NCBI GenBank assembly: GCA_022360615.1
Contig: JAKSCL010000149.1
Location: 1 to 36,881 of the forward strand
DNA: 36,881 nt
Direction of reading: 5' to 3'
Source: Hyphomicrobiales bacterium
GTDB taxonomy: Bacteria > Pseudomonadota > Alphaproteobacteria > Rhizobiales > JAKSCL01
Position numbers and translations under genes: made by a program. Shown here piece after piece: positions 15,717 to 28,236 of this stretch. Under the pieces are notes generated by a model. That model made no database searches and was not told the origin of the DNA. It saw only the letters and a program-made list of their open reading frames with translations. Every line of letters starts with the position of its first letter. The first letter of the stretch is position 1.

Positions 15717-18422
<2,706 letters not shown>

Positions 18423-18653
18423 GCAAAAACCGCGCGCGTCGCGGTAACCATGTTCATCGCATCCCAAAGTATGTGACGAATATACAACGGTTGCGGCTGA
18501 ACTTCATCACCTGAACGTGAAATGCCGCGTTTGCGCCACAAATACGCGCGACCTCAGTTTATGTTGGTTGTCTGGATGCCACATAGCGTGAGGCGTGTGG
18601 CGGTTCCATAGGCCTATCGGATTATAACCAACACGAGTTGCAGCAAGGTCGGC

Positions 18654-20390
18654 GTGTCCATGAATGTAAGAACAACAATCATCGATAAGATGCGTCTGCC
18701 GAGCCGGCACGTGACGGAGGGGCCGCACCGCGCACCGCATCGTTCATACTATTATGCCATGGGTCTGACCCGTGAGCAGATCCATCAGCCCTTTGTTGGC
18801 GTCGCAAGCTGCTGGAATGAGGCTGCACCTTGCAATATCTCCCTCATGCGTCAGGCTCAGGCGGTCAAAAAGGGCGTGGCTGCGTCGAACGGCACACCGC
18901 GTGAGTTCTGCACCATTACGGTAACGGACGGTATCGCCATGGGCCACGAGGGTATGAAGTCCTCGCTGGTTTCACGCGACGTGATCACCGATTCGATTGA
19001 ACTCACCATGCGCGGGCATTGTTATGACGCGCTTGTCGGCCTTGCGGGCTGCGACAAGAGCCTGCCCGGCATGATGATGGCCATGTGCCGGCTCAACGTC
19101 CCGTCGATCTTCATCTATGGCGGTTCGATCCTGCCGGGAAATTTCCGCGGGCGTCCGGTCACCGTCCAAGACGTTTTTGAAGCCGTCGGCAAGCATTCGG
19201 TCGGCGACATGTCGCTGGAGGATCTGGAGGAACTGGAGCAGGTCGCTTGCCCGTCTGCCGGGTCATGCGGCGCACAGTTCACGGCCAATACCATGGCGAC
19301 CATTTCCGAGGCGATCGGGATCGCTCTGCCTTATTCGGCCGGCGCGCCAGCGCCCTATGAGTTGCGCGATCAGTTTTGCGCGCTGTCGGGCGAAAAGATC
19401 ATGGAACTGATCAGCCTGAATATCCGCCCGCGCGATATCGTGACGCGCAAAGCGCTTGAGAATGCCGCAACCGTCGTCGCCGCATCGGGCGGTTCGACGA
19501 ATGCGGGGCTTCATCTGCCCGCCATCGCACATGAATGCGGGATCGAATTCGATATTTTCGATGTCGCCGAAATTTTCAAGCGCACGCCCTATATCGCCGA
19601 CCTGAAGCCCGGCGGGCGCTATGTCGCAAAGGATCTGTTTGAGGTCGGCGGCATCCCGCTTTTGATGAAGACGCTCCTCGATGAGGGCTATCTGCACGGC
19701 GATTGCCTCACGGTCACCGGCCGTACCATCGCGGAAAACTTGGAAAACGTGGCCTGGAACCCGGACCAGGACGTCATCCGCCCGGCCGGCAATCCGATTA
19801 CGCCGACCGGCGGCGTCGTCGGCCTCAGGGGCAACCTGGCGCCCGATGGCGCAATCGTGAAGGTCGCGGGCATGTCGACACTCAAGTTCACCGGTCCGGC
19901 ACGTTGTTTCGATTCCGAAGAGGCGTGTTTTGAAGCCGTGAGCCGCAGGGAATACCAGGAAGGCGATGTCTTGGTGATTCGCTATGAAGGCCCCAAGGGC
20001 GGGCCTGGGATGCGGGAAATGCTGTCGACCACAGCGGCGCTATACGGCCAGGGCATGGGCGACAAGGTCGCGCTGATTACGGATGGCCGCTTCTCCGGCG
20101 CGACGCGTGGCTTTTGCATTGGCCATGTGGCGCCCGAGGCGGCTGAATGCGGCCCCATCGGGCTCCTGCGCGACGGCGACATCATCGAAATTGATGCAAT
20201 CGAAGGAAAACTCAACGTTAAGTTGAGCGATGTAGAGTTGGAGGAACGCAAAAGGAACTGGAAGCCGCGCGAGACGGGTTTCGGTTCGGGCGTCATCTGG
20301 AAGTTTGCGCAAACGGTCGGGTCGGCCCGGTATGGCGCCGTGACCCATCCTGGGGCGCGAGGCGAAAAATCAAGTTACGCGGATATCTGA
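18654..20390 (+). CDS. ilvD: Dihydroxy-acid dehydratase
   Basis: About 578 aa; dehydrates dihydroxy-isovalerate and dihydroxy-methylvalerate, the third step of valine/isoleucine synthesis. The Fe-S ligand cysteines are visible: Cys60 in EAAPCN, Cys133 in [11 protein letters not shown] (with the following DK) and Cys205 in [16 protein letters not shown]. The IlvD/Edd block [11 protein letters not shown] and the late [20 protein letters not shown] are intact. GTG 18654 has AAGG five bases upstream; ATG 18660 is the alternative two codons later. No other ilv gene is nearby. Sugar-acid dehydratases share this fold, but the motif context fits IlvD. Confidence 0.93.
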   Translation: MSMNVRTTIIDKMRLPSRHVTEGPHRAPHRSYYYAMGLTREQIHQPFVGVASCWNEAAPCNISLMRQAQAVKKGVAASNGTPREFCTITVTDGIAMGHEGMKSSLVSRDVITDSIELTMRGHCYDALVGLAGCDKSLPGMMMAMCRLNVPSIFIYGGSILPGNFRGRPVTVQDVFEAVGKHSVGDMSLEDLEELEQVACPSAGSCGAQFTANTMATISEAIGIALPYSAGAPAPYELRDQFCALSGEKIMELISLNIRPRDIVTRKALENAATVVAASGGSTNAGLHLPAIAHECGIEFDIFDVAEIFKRTPYIADLKPGGRYVAKDLFEVGGIPLLMKTLLDEGYLHGDCLTVTGRTIAENLENVAWNPDQDVIRPAGNPITPTGGVVGLRGNLAPDGAIVKVAGMSTLKFTGPARCFDSEEACFEAVSRREYQEGDVLVIRYEGPKGGPGMREMLSTTAALYGQGMGDKVALITDGRFSGATRGFCIGHVAPEAAECGPIGLLRDGDIIEIDAIEGKLNVKLSDVELEERKRNWKPRETGFGSGVIWKFAQTVGSARYGAVTHPGARGEKSSYADI

Positions 20391-20427
20391 AGGGACAGGG
20401 CCCAGATTTCTGCGAGCGGTGGACAGG

Positions 20428-21267
20428 ATGAAACTGAGACGCTTTGATTGCTTTGTATTGGCCGCAGTGGCATCGCTCGGGTTTTTCGTTTGGGCGGGGA
20501 GCCTTCAGGCCGAGAGCGAAGCGCCGGCACAGGCAAACCTCCTTTCAACGCAGGAATTGACGGCCGATGAGGCTTTCGCGCTTGGCGTTCGGGCTTATCG
20601 TGACGGCCATATGAGCGATGCGGTGACCGCGCTTGAAACCGCTGCCGCGAAAGGCCACGCCGGCGCCATGTGGAAGCTTGGCCGAATGTACTCCGATGGC
20701 GACGGCACCGAAGAGAACGATTTGAAGGCTTTCAAGCTTTATGAACGCCTCGCGCTTGAGCATGGCGGCGACAGCCCGTTCGGCCGCTATGCCCGCATCA
20801 TCAGTGATTCTTTCGTGGCGCTTGGCCAGTTCTATGTCTCGGGCATTCCCGAAACGGTCGTCCATTCCGACCCGCGGCGCGCGGTTGAGCTTTTCCGTTA
20901 TGCAGCCACTTATTTCGGCGATGCCAATGCCCAGTACGAATTGGCGCGGCTTTATTTGAAAGAAGACAGCAACCATGCCAATCCGATGCGTGCGGCGCGC
21001 TGGCTGACGCTGGCTGCGAAGAAGAACCATAGCGGCGCGCAAGCCCTGCTTGGGCACATGCTATGGACGGGCGAGGAGATTCGCCGCCGTCCGGTGCAGG
21101 GCCTTGCCTGGCTGATACTGGCCCGCGACAACGCCGCCGGTCAGACCCGGCAAAACATCATTGAAATGGCCGAAGAGGCGCTTGCGGAAGCCGACCCGGC
21201 CGATGCGGCCCTCGCCGAAGCGCGGGCCGAAGCGCTCCGAAAGCGGGTTTCTGGCGCGGGGTCCTGA
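20428..21267 (+). CDS. Secreted Sel1-repeat protein, ExoR-like
   Basis: A 279-aa protein with an N-terminal signal peptide (KLRRFDCFVLAAVASLGFFVWAGSLQA) and several Sel1-type TPR-like repeats, for example ALETAAAKGHAGAMWKLGRMYSDGDG, LFRYAATYFGDANAQYELARLY and WLTLAAKKNHSGAQALLGHMLW. It should be periplasmic. In rhizobia ExoR is a protein of this build and size that binds the sensor kinase ChvG/ExoS and represses exopolysaccharide genes; I recall exoR lying near xthA, dgt and argS there, as here. ATG 20428 is chosen over GTG 20419 because GGTGGA lies just before it and the signal peptide starts there. The Sel1 family is sure; the ExoR role is inference. Confidence 0.8.
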   Translation: MKLRRFDCFVLAAVASLGFFVWAGSLQAESEAPAQANLLSTQELTADEAFALGVRAYRDGHMSDAVTALETAAAKGHAGAMWKLGRMYSDGDGTEENDLKAFKLYERLALEHGGDSPFGRYARIISDSFVALGQFYVSGIPETVVHSDPRRAVELFRYAATYFGDANAQYELARLYLKEDSNHANPMRAARWLTLAAKKNHSGAQALLGHMLWTGEEIRRRPVQGLAWLILARDNAAGQTRQNIIEMAEEALAEADPADAALAEARAEALRKRVSGAGS

Positions 21268-21377
21268 CCATCGCGGTTTTCATACGGAACATGGCGATCT
21301 GTGGCGTTGGCCGCTGTGAGTTTTTTGCCCTTACCCGTCATTCACGCTTCCACCGGGACAACTGACAGGGGCGGACT

Positions 21378-22172
21378 TCAGCGGCCAACGTCCAACTCGA
21401 CCCAGACGGGGACGTGGTCCGAAGGCTTTTCCCAGGAGCGCGTCTGTTTCTCAATGCCGGCACCTATGACCCGGTCGGATGCTTCAGGCGACAGCAGGAT
21501 GTGATCGATACGGATGCCGTGGTTCTTCTGCCAGGCTCCGCCCTGATAATCCCAGAATGTGTAATTGCCAGTCCCGGGCGCGACAGCCGCGACCGCTTCG
21601 GTCATGCCGAGATTGGTGAGCGTTGCAAGGGCACCCCGGCTTTCAGGCTGATAGAGCGCGTCGTCCGTCCAGGCCTCAGGATCATAGACGTCGTCCGGCG
21701 CTGGAATCACATTGTAATCGCCTACAAGAAGAAACGGCTCTTCCAGCGAGAGCCGGTCTTTGCAGTGGGCGATCAACCGCTCGAACCAAGCGAGTTTGTA
21801 GGGGAATTTTTCAGTGCCCAACGGGTTCCCGTTCGGCAGATAAAGGCCGCCGACGCGGATGACGGTGTTTCCAGCCGGGATGACGGCCTCGATATAGCGC
21901 GCCTGTTCATCGGTATCGTCGCCCGGCAATCTGACCATCACATCCTCCATCGGCTCGCGCGAGAGGATGGCAACGCCGTTGAAGCTTTTCTGGCCGTGGA
22001 TGGCACAATGATAACCGAGCGCTTCGATCTCAAGCCGGGGGACGTTGTCCTCCGTCGACTTCAACTCTTGCAGACAGACCACATCCGGCTTCGCCTGATC
22101 AAGCCAGTCCAAAAGGTTCTGGATGCGCGCCTTGATGCCGTTGATGTTCCAAGTCGCGATCCGCACCGGCAA
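21378..22172 (-). CDS. xthA: Exodeoxyribonuclease III (AP endonuclease)
   Basis: 264 aa; removes nucleotides 3'-5' and cuts DNA at abasic sites in base excision repair. Characteristic blocks are RIATWNING (4-12) with the metal-side Asn, VVCLQELKS with the catalytic Glu, GGLYLPNGNP, LLVGDYNVIP and C-terminal SDHVPVWVEL with the catalytic Asp-His pair. The frame begins with TTG at 22172; GTG at 22166 would give the more canonical MRIATWN start and has the same AAGGA ribosome site at better spacing. Convergent with the ExoR-like gene. The A-type carrier gene lies 31 bp upstream on the same strand, so the two may be co-transcribed. Confidence 0.95.
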   Translation of the reverse strand: MPVRIATWNINGIKARIQNLLDWLDQAKPDVVCLQELKSTEDNVPRLEIEALGYHCAIHGQKSFNGVAILSREPMEDVMVRLPGDDTDEQARYIEAVIPAGNTVIRVGGLYLPNGNPLGTEKFPYKLAWFERLIAHCKDRLSLEEPFLLVGDYNVIPAPDDVYDPEAWTDDALYQPESRGALATLTNLGMTEAVAAVAPGTGNYTFWDYQGGAWQKNHGIRIDHILLSPEASDRVIGAGIEKQTRSWEKPSDHVPVWVELDVGR

Positions 22173-22203
22173 TTATCCTTGAACGAAGGGCTGTCGCGAT
22201 AAA

Positions 22204-22536
22204 TCAAACGGTGAACGATACGCCGCATCCGCAGGCCGCGACTGCGTTCGGATTGTTGATCTGAAAAGATTGGCCGATCAGATCGTCGACGAAATCGATT
22301 TCAGATCCTTCCAGAAAGGGCAGCGAAATGGAATCGATGAGCACCTCGACCCCGTCGCGAGCGACCACGGTATCGTCATCGGTTTTCTCGCCGACCAAAT
22401 CGTAGGTATAGGAAAAGCCTGAGCAGCCGCCGCCGACGACACTGACGCGGAGCGCCGCCTTGCCGGGCTGTTTCTCCAGGATTTGTGAAAGCCGCTTTGC
22501 CGCACGCGCGGACAGTGTGACCGTTGCTGCGCTCAT
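22204..22536 (-). CDS. erpA: A-type iron-sulfur cluster carrier (ErpA/IscA family)
   Basis: A 110-aa HesB/IscA-type protein that receives Fe-S clusters and hands them to apo-enzymes. The three cluster cysteines are Cys38 (GGGCSGFSY), Cys102 and Cys104 (ACGCGVSF). ATG 22536 gives the standard N-terminus (MSAATVTLSARAAKRL); the longer ORF-track start would add 18 residues without support. It is not beside a suf or isc operon, which fits ErpA more than IscA/SufA, but these cannot be told apart safely by eye. Its promoter shares the 181-bp divergent gap with dgt. Confidence 0.88.
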   Translation of the reverse strand: MSAATVTLSARAAKRLSQILEKQPGKAALRVSVVGGGCSGFSYTYDLVGEKTDDDTVVARDGVEVLIDSISLPFLEGSEIDFVDDLIGQSFQINNPNAVAACGCGVSFTV

Positions 22537-22717
22537 CTCGACCCTTCGTCCCAATTCGTTTCCACTATCGTCCTCATCGGTACTTCCCAAGGCCCATGGT
22601 TTGCAGTGAAGCCTCGAATCGCCGACAAGGCGGGCGTTGCGCCCATTCCAAGGTCAAAGTAAGCATAACGGCGTTCAGGTTCAAACCCGAAGCCGTCACA
22701 CGACAGCCTGGGCTGCC

Positions 22718-23908
22718 ATGCACCGAGCGGTATTTGCAAGCCATCCCGACTGCTCCCGGGGGCGCCTCATCGAGGAAGCGCCAAGCGCAACGCGTTCCCC
22801 ATTTCAACGCGATCGCGACCGCATTATCCACTCAACCGCCTTCCGCCGCATGAAATTCAAAACGCAGGTGTTTATCGCCCATGAGGGCGATCACTACCGG
22901 ACCCGGCTAACGCATTCGCTGGAAGTGGCGCAAATCGCCCGCTCCATCGCCCGCGTTCTGGAACTGGACGAGGACCTCGCCGAGGCTCTCGCCTTGGCGC
23001 ACGACCTTGGCCATCCGCCCTTCGGCCATGCGGGCGAACGGGCGCTCGACCTGGCCATGAACGGGGAGGGCGGCTTCGACCACAACGCCCAAAGCTTGCG
23101 GATCGTTACTTATCTTGAACGCCGCTATGCGGCATTTGACGGCCTCAATCTCTCCTGGGAGGTGCTTGAAGGGATCGCCAAGCACAACGGGCCGCTGCTT
23201 GCGCGAAATGGCGATAGGGCCGCATTGCCGCACGCCTTTCGAACCTATTCGGCCATGCACGATCTCGAACTGCACACCCACGCCTCGGCGGAAGCTCAGG
23301 TGGCCGCGATCGCCGACGACATCGCCTACATCACCCATGATGTGGATGATGCGCTGAGGGCCGGGTTCCTTTTCCTCGACGATCTTCAAGACCTGCCGCT
23401 TTGCGACACGGCATTTGAAGAGGTTATAAGCCTGCATGGCCGGATCGAGAACTCGCGGCTCATCCATGAGACACTGCGCCGTGTCATGACCCGCATGATC
23501 GAAGACGTCGTCCATGAAAGCAAGCGCCGCCTGGCTGCCGTCGCACCGCATTCGGTGGCTGACATCCGCACCCATGACGACCATGTGGTCGCTTTTTCGG
23601 GCGCCCTTGGCCCGGTGGCAGCAGCATTGAAGGCGGCGCTCTTTAAACATGTCTATCGCCACGAGCGGATCATGGCGGTGATGGGCGAGGCGGAGCATAT
23701 TGTCCGCGGCCTTTATCTGGGTTACTGCGATGATAACGAGGCCATACCCGAACCCAACCGGACTGCAATCAAGGCCCTTTCGTCCGAACGCCGGCCGCGG
23801 CATATCTGCGATTTCGTGGCCGGGATGACCGACCGTTTCGCCATTCTGGAGCATGGCCGGTTGTTCGGGGGTGCGCCGGGTGCCTCCCTCAGCTTCTCCA
23901 ACATGTAG
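22718..23908 (+). CDS. dgt: dGTPase-like HD-domain dNTP triphosphohydrolase
   Basis: 396 aa; hydrolyses dGTP (or other dNTPs) to the nucleoside and triphosphate. The conserved N-terminal RDRDRIIHSTAFRRMKFKTQVF, the HD metal site (RLTHSLEVAQIARSIAR and AHDLGHPPFGHAGE) and the later IADDIAYITHDVDDALRAG are all present. The ATG at 22718 gives the usual short N-terminus before SRGRL; the ORF-track TTG at 22637 would add 27 doubtful residues. Only 16 bp separate its stop from argS, so the two are likely co-transcribed. Confidence 0.92.
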   Translation: MHRAVFASHPDCSRGRLIEEAPSATRSPFQRDRDRIIHSTAFRRMKFKTQVFIAHEGDHYRTRLTHSLEVAQIARSIARVLELDEDLAEALALAHDLGHPPFGHAGERALDLAMNGEGGFDHNAQSLRIVTYLERRYAAFDGLNLSWEVLEGIAKHNGPLLARNGDRAALPHAFRTYSAMHDLELHTHASAEAQVAAIADDIAYITHDVDDALRAGFLFLDDLQDLPLCDTAFEEVISLHGRIENSRLIHETLRRVMTRMIEDVVHESKRRLAAVAPHSVADIRTHDDHVVAFSGALGPVAAALKAALFKHVYRHERIMAVMGEAEHIVRGLYLGYCDDNEAIPEPNRTAIKALSSERRPRHICDFVAGMTDRFAILEHGRLFGGAPGASLSFSNM

Positions 23909-23924
23909 TTTGAATAGATAAAAA

Positions 23925-25685
23925 ATGTCTGTTTTCAAAGAGTTCCGGGCGAAAGTTAAAAAAGCAGTTGAGGAGCTGCCGACGGTTATATCGGCACCCG
24001 AGCCGGTCGATCTCTCGCGCTTTGTGGTCGAAGCGCCGCGCGATCCCGAACACGGCGATTTGGCTACCAATGCCGCGCTCGTGCTTGCAAAGCCTTTGAA
24101 GACCTCGCCGCGCAATCTGGCGCTTGCGCTCTCCGACCGGCTGGTGGCCGACGCCGATGTGGCCAAGGCCGATGTGGCCGGCCCAGGTTTTTTGAACCTC
24201 ACGCTGCATGAGGGCTATTGGCAGCGCAGCTTGATCGAAGCGCTCGCACGCGCGGACGATTTCGGCCGCGGCGGCATCGGCGCGGAGAAAAAGGTCAATG
24301 TCGAATATGTTTCCGCCAACCCGACGGGCCCCATGCATGTGGGGCATTGCCGTGGTGCCGTGTTTGGCGACGCCCTTGCAAGCCTTCTCGCCTTCACTGG
24401 CCACAATGTGGTGCGCGAGTACTACATCAACGACGCGGGCGCGCAGGTCGATGCGCTCGCGCGTTCGGTTTACCGGCGTTATCTGGAAGCCCTTGGAGAA
24501 GATCCGGGCCCAATGCCAGAGGGCCTTTATCCGGGTGATTATCTTGTCCCCGTCGGTGAATCGGTGGCCGCCGAGCATGGGCTGAAGCTTCTCGATCTTG
24601 AGGAAGCCGGTTGGCTGCCGATCCTGCGCGATGCGTCCGTCGCCGCCATGATGGACCTGATCAAGGCCGATCTCGCCGCGCTGAACATCCATCACGATGT
24701 CTTCTTCTCCGAGGCAAGCCTGCATGGCGCGGACGGTGATATCGCTCAGATGATCGGCGAGTTGCGGAACCGCAGCCTTGTCTATGAGGGGCGGCTGCCG
24801 CCGCCGAAGGGGCAACTGCCCGAAGACTGGGAAGACCGCGATCAGACACTCTTCCGCGCAACGTCTTTCGGCGATGATGTCGACAGGCCACTCAAGAAGT
24901 CGGACGACTCATACACCTATTTCGCCGCCGACGTTGCCTATTTCCGGTCAAAGTTCCTGCGCGGCTTCAATCAAATGATCTATGTGCTCGGGGCCGACCA
25001 CGGCGGTTATGTGAAACGGCTTCAAGCGGTCGGCGAGGCCATATCCGGCGGTAAAGCTGAGGTGATCGTACGGCTTTGCCAACTTGTGAAGCTTTACCGC
25101 GCCGGCGAACCTGTGCGGATGTCGAAGAGGGCAGGGCAATTCGTGACGCTGCGTGCCGCCGTTGATGAAGTCGGCCCCGATGCCGTGCGCTTTATGATGC
25201 TTTACCGCAAGAACGATGCACCGCTTGACTTCGATTTCGTTAAGGTCACCGAGCAAAGCAAAGATAACCCCGTGTTCTATGTACAATATGCCCATGCGCG
25301 GGCGCATTCGGTTTTCCGTCAGGCGCGTGAAGCTTTTCCCGATATTGTCCTGCCGATTTCAACGCCGCATGTAAGCGAGGCTTGTCTTTCACGGGTGAAC
25401 GACACATCTGAACTGTCAATTCTTCGCAAAATCGCCGCTTTTCCCGAGTTACTGGAAAACGCAGCCCTTGCACATGAGCCGCATCGTGTCGCATTCTACT
25501 TATACGAGCTTGCAAGTGAATTTCATGCGCTTTGGAACAAAGGCAAAGACTTGCCATATTTGCGATTCATACAGATGGGTGACGAACAATTAACCTTGGC
25601 GCGTCTAGCTTTGGTGCAAGGAGTAGCGGTTGTGCTCGCCAATGGCCTAAACATTCTTGGCGTAAATGCACCGCAGGAAATGTAG
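23925..25685 (+). CDS. argS: Arginine--tRNA ligase
   Basis: A class I synthetase of 586 aa. The N-terminal tRNA-binding domain (1-115) is followed by [21 protein letters not shown] with the HIGH-type HVGH at 138-141, the [12 protein letters not shown] motif, the [11 protein letters not shown] loop in place of KMSK, and the DALR anticodon-binding domain ending in [12 protein letters not shown]. The start is ATG at 23925. Codon use turns slightly less GC-rich over the last 250 bases, though the frame is intact. Confidence 0.97.
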   Translation: MSVFKEFRAKVKKAVEELPTVISAPEPVDLSRFVVEAPRDPEHGDLATNAALVLAKPLKTSPRNLALALSDRLVADADVAKADVAGPGFLNLTLHEGYWQRSLIEALARADDFGRGGIGAEKKVNVEYVSANPTGPMHVGHCRGAVFGDALASLLAFTGHNVVREYYINDAGAQVDALARSVYRRYLEALGEDPGPMPEGLYPGDYLVPVGESVAAEHGLKLLDLEEAGWLPILRDASVAAMMDLIKADLAALNIHHDVFFSEASLHGADGDIAQMIGELRNRSLVYEGRLPPPKGQLPEDWEDRDQTLFRATSFGDDVDRPLKKSDDSYTYFAADVAYFRSKFLRGFNQMIYVLGADHGGYVKRLQAVGEAISGGKAEVIVRLCQLVKLYRAGEPVRMSKRAGQFVTLRAAVDEVGPDAVRFMMLYRKNDAPLDFDFVKVTEQSKDNPVFYVQYAHARAHSVFRQAREAFPDIVLPISTPHVSEACLSRVNDTSELSILRKIAAFPELLENAALAHEPHRVAFYLYELASEFHALWNKGKDLPYLRFIQMGDEQLTLARLALVQGVAVVLANGLNILGVNAPQEM

Positions 25686-25687
25686 TT

Positions 25688-25733
25688 CGCCGGAACTCTG
25701 GTTCCGGCGCGTGATCTCTCGACTTAAGCGAGA
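25688..25733 (+). promoter_or_regulatory. Two adjacent hairpins between argS and the SPOR gene
   Basis: A strong stem GCCGGAAC/GTTCCGGC with a four-base loop (about 25690-25709) is followed at once by CTCTCG/CGAGAG around a short loop (about 25716-25733). The second stem ends immediately before the GTG/ATG start region of the SPOR gene. No T tract follows, so they look less like a terminator than like an RNA processing or translation-control element. The start codon lies close enough to be affected. Confidence 0.4.
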
Positions 25734-25739
25734 GTGAGT

Positions 25740-28220
25740 ATGGCAACAGACAGTTCGAACAATAAAAAGGGCGGTCGTCAGGATCAAGCAGGCCAGGGGT
25801 CTGGTTCGATTCTTGATACCGATCCGTTGGCGGAGCTCGCACGGCTTGTCGCGGAAAGTGCCCCGTTTGGGCCGCTGGATGCGAAATCGCCGTCGCAGCC
25901 GGCAATAGGCCGTTCACCGGAGGTGGCGCCGGCCCAAAGGGCGCCCGTTCCGCCCGAGCCAAGCAGTTTCAGAGGGCAGCCGGAAGCACCGGCGGTGTCC
26001 GCTCCCTTGGCTGAACAGCGGCGAGTTCTTCACGAAGCGCGGCCGCGCGCAGCGGAGGCAGCGGTCATGCCGCGCCAGGACGCGCCACGGGTTGAACAGC
26101 GTCCTGCGGCTCCGCCGGTTGAGCCTCTGGTTCCCCCGCGCAACTTGACGCCGCCGCCCGCTTCGCCACCGCCGCCGCCACGACCAAGCGAACCGGTGGA
26201 ACCGCTTTTCACCGCCAATGACCTGGATAGACCGCAGCCGCCAAGGCCGGAAGCCAAACCGGCATTGGCATCCCTTTCGTTTTCTTTCGGCGGACTCGAC
26301 CAGCCGGCAGCATCGTCGCCGCCGTTTCCTCCTGATCCGCGGCCGCAATCTGAACCCGAGCCGCCGCTTCAATCCCCGCCGCCACCGCCGCTGCACCATT
26401 TAAGACGCGAGCCGGAGCAGCCGGCGCCTGCACGGACTGCGCCGGATTTCGAGCCGGGAGAAGCCGAACCGCCGGCCGTGGAATTGTCGGATGAATTTGC
26501 CGCCGACCTTGAAGCAAGCCTGCGCGAATCGCTTTTTGGCGAAGGAACTCGCCAGGACACGCCTGCCCAGCCGGTACAGGTGGCGCCTGAGCCCGCCGAA
26601 CGGGCTCCAGAGCCGGCCCCTCCGCCTTTTTTCGCCCGACGTGAAGCCGCTGCGCCTTCCGACTACCATCGTGACAATCCGTTCGAGCCTTCTGAACGGC
26701 CTCATGCTGGGTCGTCCACCGCGGCTCATGAACCGGCTTTTGACTATCATGGGACCGAGCCCGATTATCATGGGACCGGGTCTAACTATCACGGCGCCGA
26801 ACCTGGGTCGTATGTCGAACCCTCGCATCCCGGATTTGAGTCGGCGCCGGCGCCGCAAAGCCCGCATGGTCTCAATCTTGGAACCGACCTTGAGCAAGAA
26901 ATGGCGTCAGCCCTCAATGAGGACGTCTATGCGCATGGGGCACAAAGACAGGGCGCTTATCATGATTACGCCCGCAACGACTACGCCCCGGAGGGCCTGG
27001 AGCAGGTTCCGCATTTCGAGCAAGAGGAAAAACGCGGCGGAATTCCGGTGTTTGGGATTGTCGCGGGCGTTGTCATCGTTGCGATCTTCGGTGGAGCCGG
27101 GGCTGTGTCCTACCGGGCGATTTTCGGTGAAACGGCGAGCGGGCCGCCGCCCGTTATTTCCGCAGGCGGCGAACCGGTGAAGGTCCGGCCGGAAAACGAT
27201 CAAGCCCAGTCGGATGTTGAAGACCCGCTCGTCCTTCGTGGTGCTGACGGCGACAGTGTGGAGAACACCCGGATCGTGAGCCGCGTTGAAAGCCTTGCGG
27301 CTTTGCCGCAACCGAATAGCGGTGAGACAGCAAAGATTGAGGATCGCGTGCCGCAAGGCGGCGACGCCGTTACGCCGCTTGAACCGCGCGTTGTGCGTCC
27401 CGCGCCGATTGCGCCTGACAGCGGCGTTGACGGTCCGCGGCGGGTGCGCACCTTGACCGTGCGGCCGGACGGCACGATCGAGGCGCCGCCCGCGCCCGAA
27501 CCCCAAGTGGCCGCACAGGCTTCGGCGGCGGGAACGCTTGGCGCCGCCGATGCGAATGCCGGCAATCCAGGATCAGCACCGTTGCCTGGAACCGGCGGCG
27601 CGCCATCCGCCGCGCAGACCGCAGCACCTTCCACCATTCCTTTGCCGCCGCCGCGGCCGGGTATCGCGGTTTCGCCTGTCTCGTCAGCGCCGCCGCCCGG
27701 CGCGACTGCGACGGCTCGGGCGAGCAACCCGGCAGATGCACCGCTTGAAGTCCGCCGTGTTGCCGTCGAAAGGTTCCGAACCGATGACAACACTGCGGCA
27801 CCGCAGGGTGGGCCGGTCAATCTTGTGCCGCAGACGCCCGCCGGTACAGCACCGCCAGTTTCGAGACAGCAAGCGGCGGCGACAGCGCCTGCCCCCGTCA
27901 CGACACAGTCGGTTGCATCCGCGCGCACGGCGGCTGTTGCGGCGGTTCAGCCCGCGGCGGCTCCGCAAGGCGGATACGTGGTTCAGCTTGCCTCGCGCCG
28001 GACGCAAGAACAGGCCCTTGCCACGTTCTCCGATTTCCAGTCGCGCTTCACAGGCCAGCTCGGCAACCGTCAGCCGCTTATCCAGCGTGCGGATCTTGGT
28101 ACGCGCGGGATTTTCTTCCGCGTCCAGGTCGGTCCCATGGCCGAGCGGGGCGAGGCGGACCGGTTGTGTTCCGATCTGAAGTCGGCCGGACTGCCGGACT
28201 GTTTCGTTCAGCGCAACTGA
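25740..28220 (+). CDS. Large SPOR-domain membrane protein
   Basis: 826 aa. Residues 1 to about 430 are a Pro/Glu/Ala-rich, probably disordered cytoplasmic part; one membrane segment follows (GIVAGVVIVAIFGGAGAVSY, about 438-458), then a periplasmic Pro/Ala-rich linker, and a C-terminal SPOR domain (about 744-826, GYVVQLASRRTQEQALATF to RLCSDLKSAGLPDCFVQ). SPOR domains bind denuded peptidoglycan at the division site, so the protein probably joins the septum. ATG 25740 is preferred to GTG 25734. nagZ follows after 16 bp, linking it to cell-wall metabolism. A short tandem repeat of 7-residue units lies in the cytoplasmic part. The size is unusual for a SPOR protein. Confidence 0.85.
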   Translation: MATDSSNNKKGGRQDQAGQGSGSILDTDPLAELARLVAESAPFGPLDAKSPSQPAIGRSPEVAPAQRAPVPPEPSSFRGQPEAPAVSAPLAEQRRVLHEARPRAAEAAVMPRQDAPRVEQRPAAPPVEPLVPPRNLTPPPASPPPPPRPSEPVEPLFTANDLDRPQPPRPEAKPALASLSFSFGGLDQPAASSPPFPPDPRPQSEPEPPLQSPPPPPLHHLRREPEQPAPARTAPDFEPGEAEPPAVELSDEFAADLEASLRESLFGEGTRQDTPAQPVQVAPEPAERAPEPAPPPFFARREAAAPSDYHRDNPFEPSERPHAGSSTAAHEPAFDYHGTEPDYHGTGSNYHGAEPGSYVEPSHPGFESAPAPQSPHGLNLGTDLEQEMASALNEDVYAHGAQRQGAYHDYARNDYAPEGLEQVPHFEQEEKRGGIPVFGIVAGVVIVAIFGGAGAVSYRAIFGETASGPPPVISAGGEPVKVRPENDQAQSDVEDPLVLRGADGDSVENTRIVSRVESLAALPQPNSGETAKIEDRVPQGGDAVTPLEPRVVRPAPIAPDSGVDGPRRVRTLTVRPDGTIEAPPAPEPQVAAQASAAGTLGAADANAGNPGSAPLPGTGGAPSAAQTAAPSTIPLPPPRPGIAVSPVSSAPPPGATATARASNPADAPLEVRRVAVERFRTDDNTAAPQGGPVNLVPQTPAGTAPPVSRQQAAATAPAPVTTQSVASARTAAVAAVQPAAAPQGGYVVQLASRRTQEQALATFSDFQSRFTGQLGNRQPLIQRADLGTRGIFFRVQVGPMAERGEADRLCSDLKSAGLPDCFVQRN
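26742..26804 (+). repeat. Three 21-bp tandem repeats inside the SPOR gene
   Basis: Three head-to-tail units encode DYHGTEP, DYHGTGS and NYHGAEP. They keep the reading frame and lie in the disordered cytoplasmic half, so length variation between strains is plausible. Confidence 0.75.
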
Positions 28221-28236
28221 CCGTGCGGCTTCCCAC

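Noticed and set aside
18429-18445. Hairpin ACCGCG/CGCGGT after valS as terminator
   Set aside because: The A tract is on the left side, so it would terminate only minus-strand transcripts, and there is no minus-strand gene here.
22907-24202. 431-aa minus-strand ORF, and the 308-aa minus ORF at 23889-24815
   Set aside because: They run antisense across dgt and argS, both full-length with all motifs; no recognisable family in the antisense frames.
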